Assembly (NCBI GenBank): GCA_041399205.1
Contig: JAWKTK010000051.1
Span: 1 to 8,504 of the forward strand
DNA length: 8,504 nucleotides
Source: JAGQOZ01 sp041399205
GTDB taxonomy: Bacteria > Planctomycetota > Planctomycetia > Pirellulales > Pirellulaceae
Direction of reading: 5' to 3'
Below, piece by piece: positions 6,608-8,504 of the stretch. Each line of letters starts with the position of its first letter. Within the stretch, counting starts at the first letter, position 1. The notes below the pieces were generated by a model that worked only from the letters and a program-made list of their open reading frames with translations, ran no database searches and was not told the DNA's origin. Made by a program: the position numbers and the translations under genes.

Positions 6608-6731
6608 GTCATGCCAGGCCTGTCGATTTGTAATTCATGGCAATCTTCCAGAATTTCATGATCGAATTCGCACTGCTTCTACGCCACTACTTGTTGATCA
6701 TTTGTCATTTTCCACGAACAAGGAGCCCGAG
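6608..6731 (+). promoter_or_regulatory. Leader/promoter region of the dockerin/PEP-CTERM gene
   Basis: These 124 bases lie between the hairpin and the start codon and should hold the promoter. I see no clear -35/-10 pair. They contain CCAGAATTTC (6648-6657) running into TTTCATGATCGAAT (6654-6667), and a TGATCA palindrome (6695-6700). Near-identical words occur in front of kinase 2. AAGGAG at 6720-6725 sits 6 nt before the ATG and fixes the start. Confidence 0.4.
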
Positions 6732-7960
6732 ATGCCCAACATTGTTTCCAGAGCACGTGCAACAGGTCATTTGATTTTGAAGAACATACGACTCGCAAAT
6801 TCGACGCCAGTTTGGACCTTCCTTTTGTGCGGTGCAGTAATGCTCGCGACATTCGGGACTGCCCACGCCCAGACGATTCTCGAAAACTTTGATGACGGTG
6901 ATGACAGTGGTTGGATTCGTCATGAAGTCGTTTACGCTGGCAATCGAGACGTCATTGAAGGAGCTTATCGACTTACGTCGGTTGCCCCGGTGCTTGTAGG
7001 AGACATAGGGCACATAATCAGTCGCTTTGACAACGGTTCGCCAGTCGGAGACGGATTCATTCTCGCGCGAAGGTCAAGGCTAACACTCGCGGTACATCAG
7101 CAGGAATCGTATTGTTTACCGACAGCGATCCGGCGGAATACTATGTGTTCAACGGCTCGTCTTCAGGTGGCGACTTCAATCTTTGGCGATCGAATGGCCA
7201 ACCGTTTCTTCCGAATTTGCCCGACCCGGTTTATCTGGGTTCGCCCAGCGGATTGTCTCGCTTCAACGCAGGAGACGAATGGTGGCTGGAGTTGGGTCTC
7301 GTTGAAGGATTGGTTTCTGTAAACGCATGGCCAGATGGTGACCCTGTCCCGACTGAGCCACAGTTCACGTGGTTCGATGCCAATCCACACTCCATCGCCG
7401 ACATTGGTGTGGGTGGCTGGATCAGTACAGGTTGGCGCTCGCCGGTTCATGTCGACGCCAGCTTCGACGATATCTCGTTTCGCCCGGTGCCAGAAACGAG
7501 TGTGGCGTGTGACTTTGACGGTGATGGCTCATTAGGAGTTGGAGATCTAAACCTGCTATCGGCGCAGATTTCATCTGGCGAAGCCGCGGCGGAATTTGAT
7601 ATCAACAGTGACCAGTCTGTTGACGCCGCCGACCTGAATCTCTTCGTAACTTTGGAAGACAAATTGAACACGTGGGTTGGTGACGCGAACTTGGATGGAG
7701 AATTCAACAGTGGCGACCTTGTTGCCGTTTTTCAATCTGGCCTCTTCGAAACCGGACTGCCGGCACAGTGGCAACAAGGTGACTGGAATGCCGACCGACT
7801 TTTTGATAGCGGCGATTTCGTAGCTGCATTTCAAGCAAGTGGCTATGAACAAGGCGTGCGACCAACACCAGTGCCGGAGCCTAGCAGCAACGCGGTCGTC
7901 GTGGCTTTTTCCACCCTCGCGATCCTGGCGTTACGCAGCTCAACTCACAAGTTGACATGA
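6732..7960 (+). CDS. Secreted protein with LamG-like domain, dockerin-like Ca-binding repeats and PEP-CTERM tail; one frameshift
   Basis: The ATG at 6732 has AAGGAG at 6720-6725 upstream. Residues 1-46 form a long signal peptide (hydrophobic WTFLLCGAVMLATFG, cleavage after AHA). An N-terminal part of about 210 residues beginning TILENFDDGDDSGW resembles beta-sandwich (LamG/concanavalin-like) domains of planctomycete secreted proteins. Four Ca-binding loops follow: DFDGDGSLGVGD, DINSDQSVDAAD, DANLDGEFNSGD and DWNADRLFDSGD. Each has acidic residues at loop positions 1, 5 and 12, like paired dockerin type I repeats. The C-terminus has VPEPSS, a hydrophobic helix and a basic end, which is the PEP-CTERM signal handled by exosortase for export or cell-surface anchoring. 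The frame changes at about 7067, between GDGFILA and AKVKANTRGTSAGIVLF, so about 409 residues are split over two frames. The second part alone is open from about 7061 to 7960. The ligand is unknown. Confidence 0.8.
7064..7072 (+). other. Frameshift site in the dockerin/PEP-CTERM gene
   Basis: The frame from 6732 gives sensible sequence up to GGA TTC ATT CTC GCG (ending 7067). The domain then continues from GCG AAG GTC AAG (7067 onward) in another frame. The junction lies in the alternating CGCGCG run at 7064-7069. Either one base was lost or a GC dinucleotide was gained; slippage in this run explains both. Left unrepaired, the upstream frame ends at a stop at 7320-7322. Confidence 0.75.
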
Positions 7961-7997
7961 ATCTGATTTCAACACCCCCAATCACAAGGAGCCTTTT

Positions 7998-8504
7998 ATG
8001 TCCTTCACATTGTTTCGACAAACGGAAATGCTAAATCGACTGCATCTGATTCTAGTCGTCGCCGCTGTTTCTGTTGCCCCTGCTAACGCTGACCACCATC
8101 AATCCTTCGAGTTTTTGAAATCGTTCGAAGGAGTCTGGCAAGCGACCGAGGGAAAAGATGTCCGAGGCACGACCTCTTTTAGTGTTGGCGTCTCGGGGAA
8201 AACGCTCTACATCCGGGGTGAATTGGGAGACAGTAAATTCGACGACTTTATCACCTACGACCCGAAAACCAAGGTGTGGCTGATCGTTGGCGCGGGCCAT
8301 GATGGCTCGCGATACACTCATTCGATCAATGCGTTCCCTAAAGGCAAGATGAAGGCGGGCCAGCAATGGGATGCTAAAACCATCGGCACGACAGCCGACG
8401 GCAAACCGACGACAGGCTCTCTGCACTTCGTCGCCAAAACATCCGATAGCTACGAATTGACGATCAAAGAGACTGTCAATGGAGAAGCGATACCCGATCG
8501 GATC
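7998..8504 (+). CDS. Small exported protein of unknown function, N-terminal part, cut by window edge
   Basis: The ATG at 7998 has AAGGAG at 7986-7991, 6 nt upstream, and the frame stays open for 169 codons to the window edge. Residues 1-31 look like a signal peptide, with an Arg-containing start, the hydrophobic run LHLILVVAAVSVA and a probable cleavage after ANA. An internal ATG at residue 11 would give a shorter, more typical signal peptide but lacks a comparable ribosome-binding site. The mature part, beginning FEFLKSFEGVWQATEG, alternates short strands and turns (GKTLYIRGELGD, FITYDPKTKVWLIVGAG, SYELTIKE) and looks like a lipocalin-like or DUF1579-like beta-barrel. This is a fold impression only and I do not recognise a function. 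It starts 37 bp after the dockerin gene on the same strand, with no terminator between, so co-transcription is likely. Confidence 0.75.
   Translation, partial: MSFTLFRQTEMLNRLHLILVVAAVSVAPANADHHQSFEFLKSFEGVWQATEGKDVRGTTSFSVGVSGKTLYIRGELGDSKFDDFITYDPKTKVWLIVGAGHDGSRYTHSINAFPKGKMKAGQQWDAKTIGTTADGKPTTGSLHFVAKTSDSYELTIKETVNGEAIPDRI

Noticed and set aside
1..8504. Transfer or ribosomal RNA genes, insertion sequences, integrase or phage genes
   Set aside because: No tRNA-like cloverleaf, rRNA sequence, transposase motif or integrase was seen on either strand.

Overview
The window looks like a chromosomal segment from a planctomycete, most likely Pirellulaceae/Rhodopirellula-like. This is inferred from gene content, without a database search. 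The pointers are long membrane-anchored Hanks-type Ser/Thr kinases with the short N-terminal extension and TPR-like C-terminus common in that phylum, a kinase-linked ECF sigma factor, and a secreted protein with dockerin-like Ca-binding repeats and a PEP-CTERM tail.

Layout. Positions 1-112 (minus) hold the first 37 codons of an ECF sigma factor whose start overlaps the stop of the preceding kinase gene. Positions 105-2841 (minus) hold kinase 1, about 912 residues, complete except for one frameshift at about 2556 just after the glycine-rich loop. Positions 2842-3053 are an AT-rich divergent control region rich in inverted repeats. Positions 3054-6384 (plus) hold kinase 2, a paralogue of about 1,110 residues if reconstructed. 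Its kinase and TPR-like parts are intact, but a cluster of about five indels lies between 4065 and 4600, around the end of the kinase domain and the membrane anchor. Positions 6385-6731 contain a 30-bp tandem array that runs into a long hairpin with a T tract, which is a likely terminator. Positions 6732-7960 (plus) encode the secreted dockerin/PEP-CTERM protein, with one frameshift at about 7067. Positions 7998-8504 (plus) hold the start of a small exported protein of unknown function, cut by the window edge.

Working model (inference). Kinase 1 and the overlapping sigma factor form a translationally coupled signalling pair: the kinase senses something through its C-terminal region and controls the sigma factor by phosphorylation. 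Kinase 2 is a divergent duplicate with no sigma factor visible beside it. The two plus-strand secreted genes lie 37 bp apart, have similar AAGGAG ribosome-binding sites, and could be co-transcribed.

Three of the four genes whose 3' ends lie inside the window boundaries or are fully covered (kinase 1, kinase 2, dockerin gene) carry frameshifts, while the protein sequence on both sides of each break is well preserved. Either the indels are very recent or the underlying assembly has uncorrected indel errors. The sequence alone cannot decide between these.
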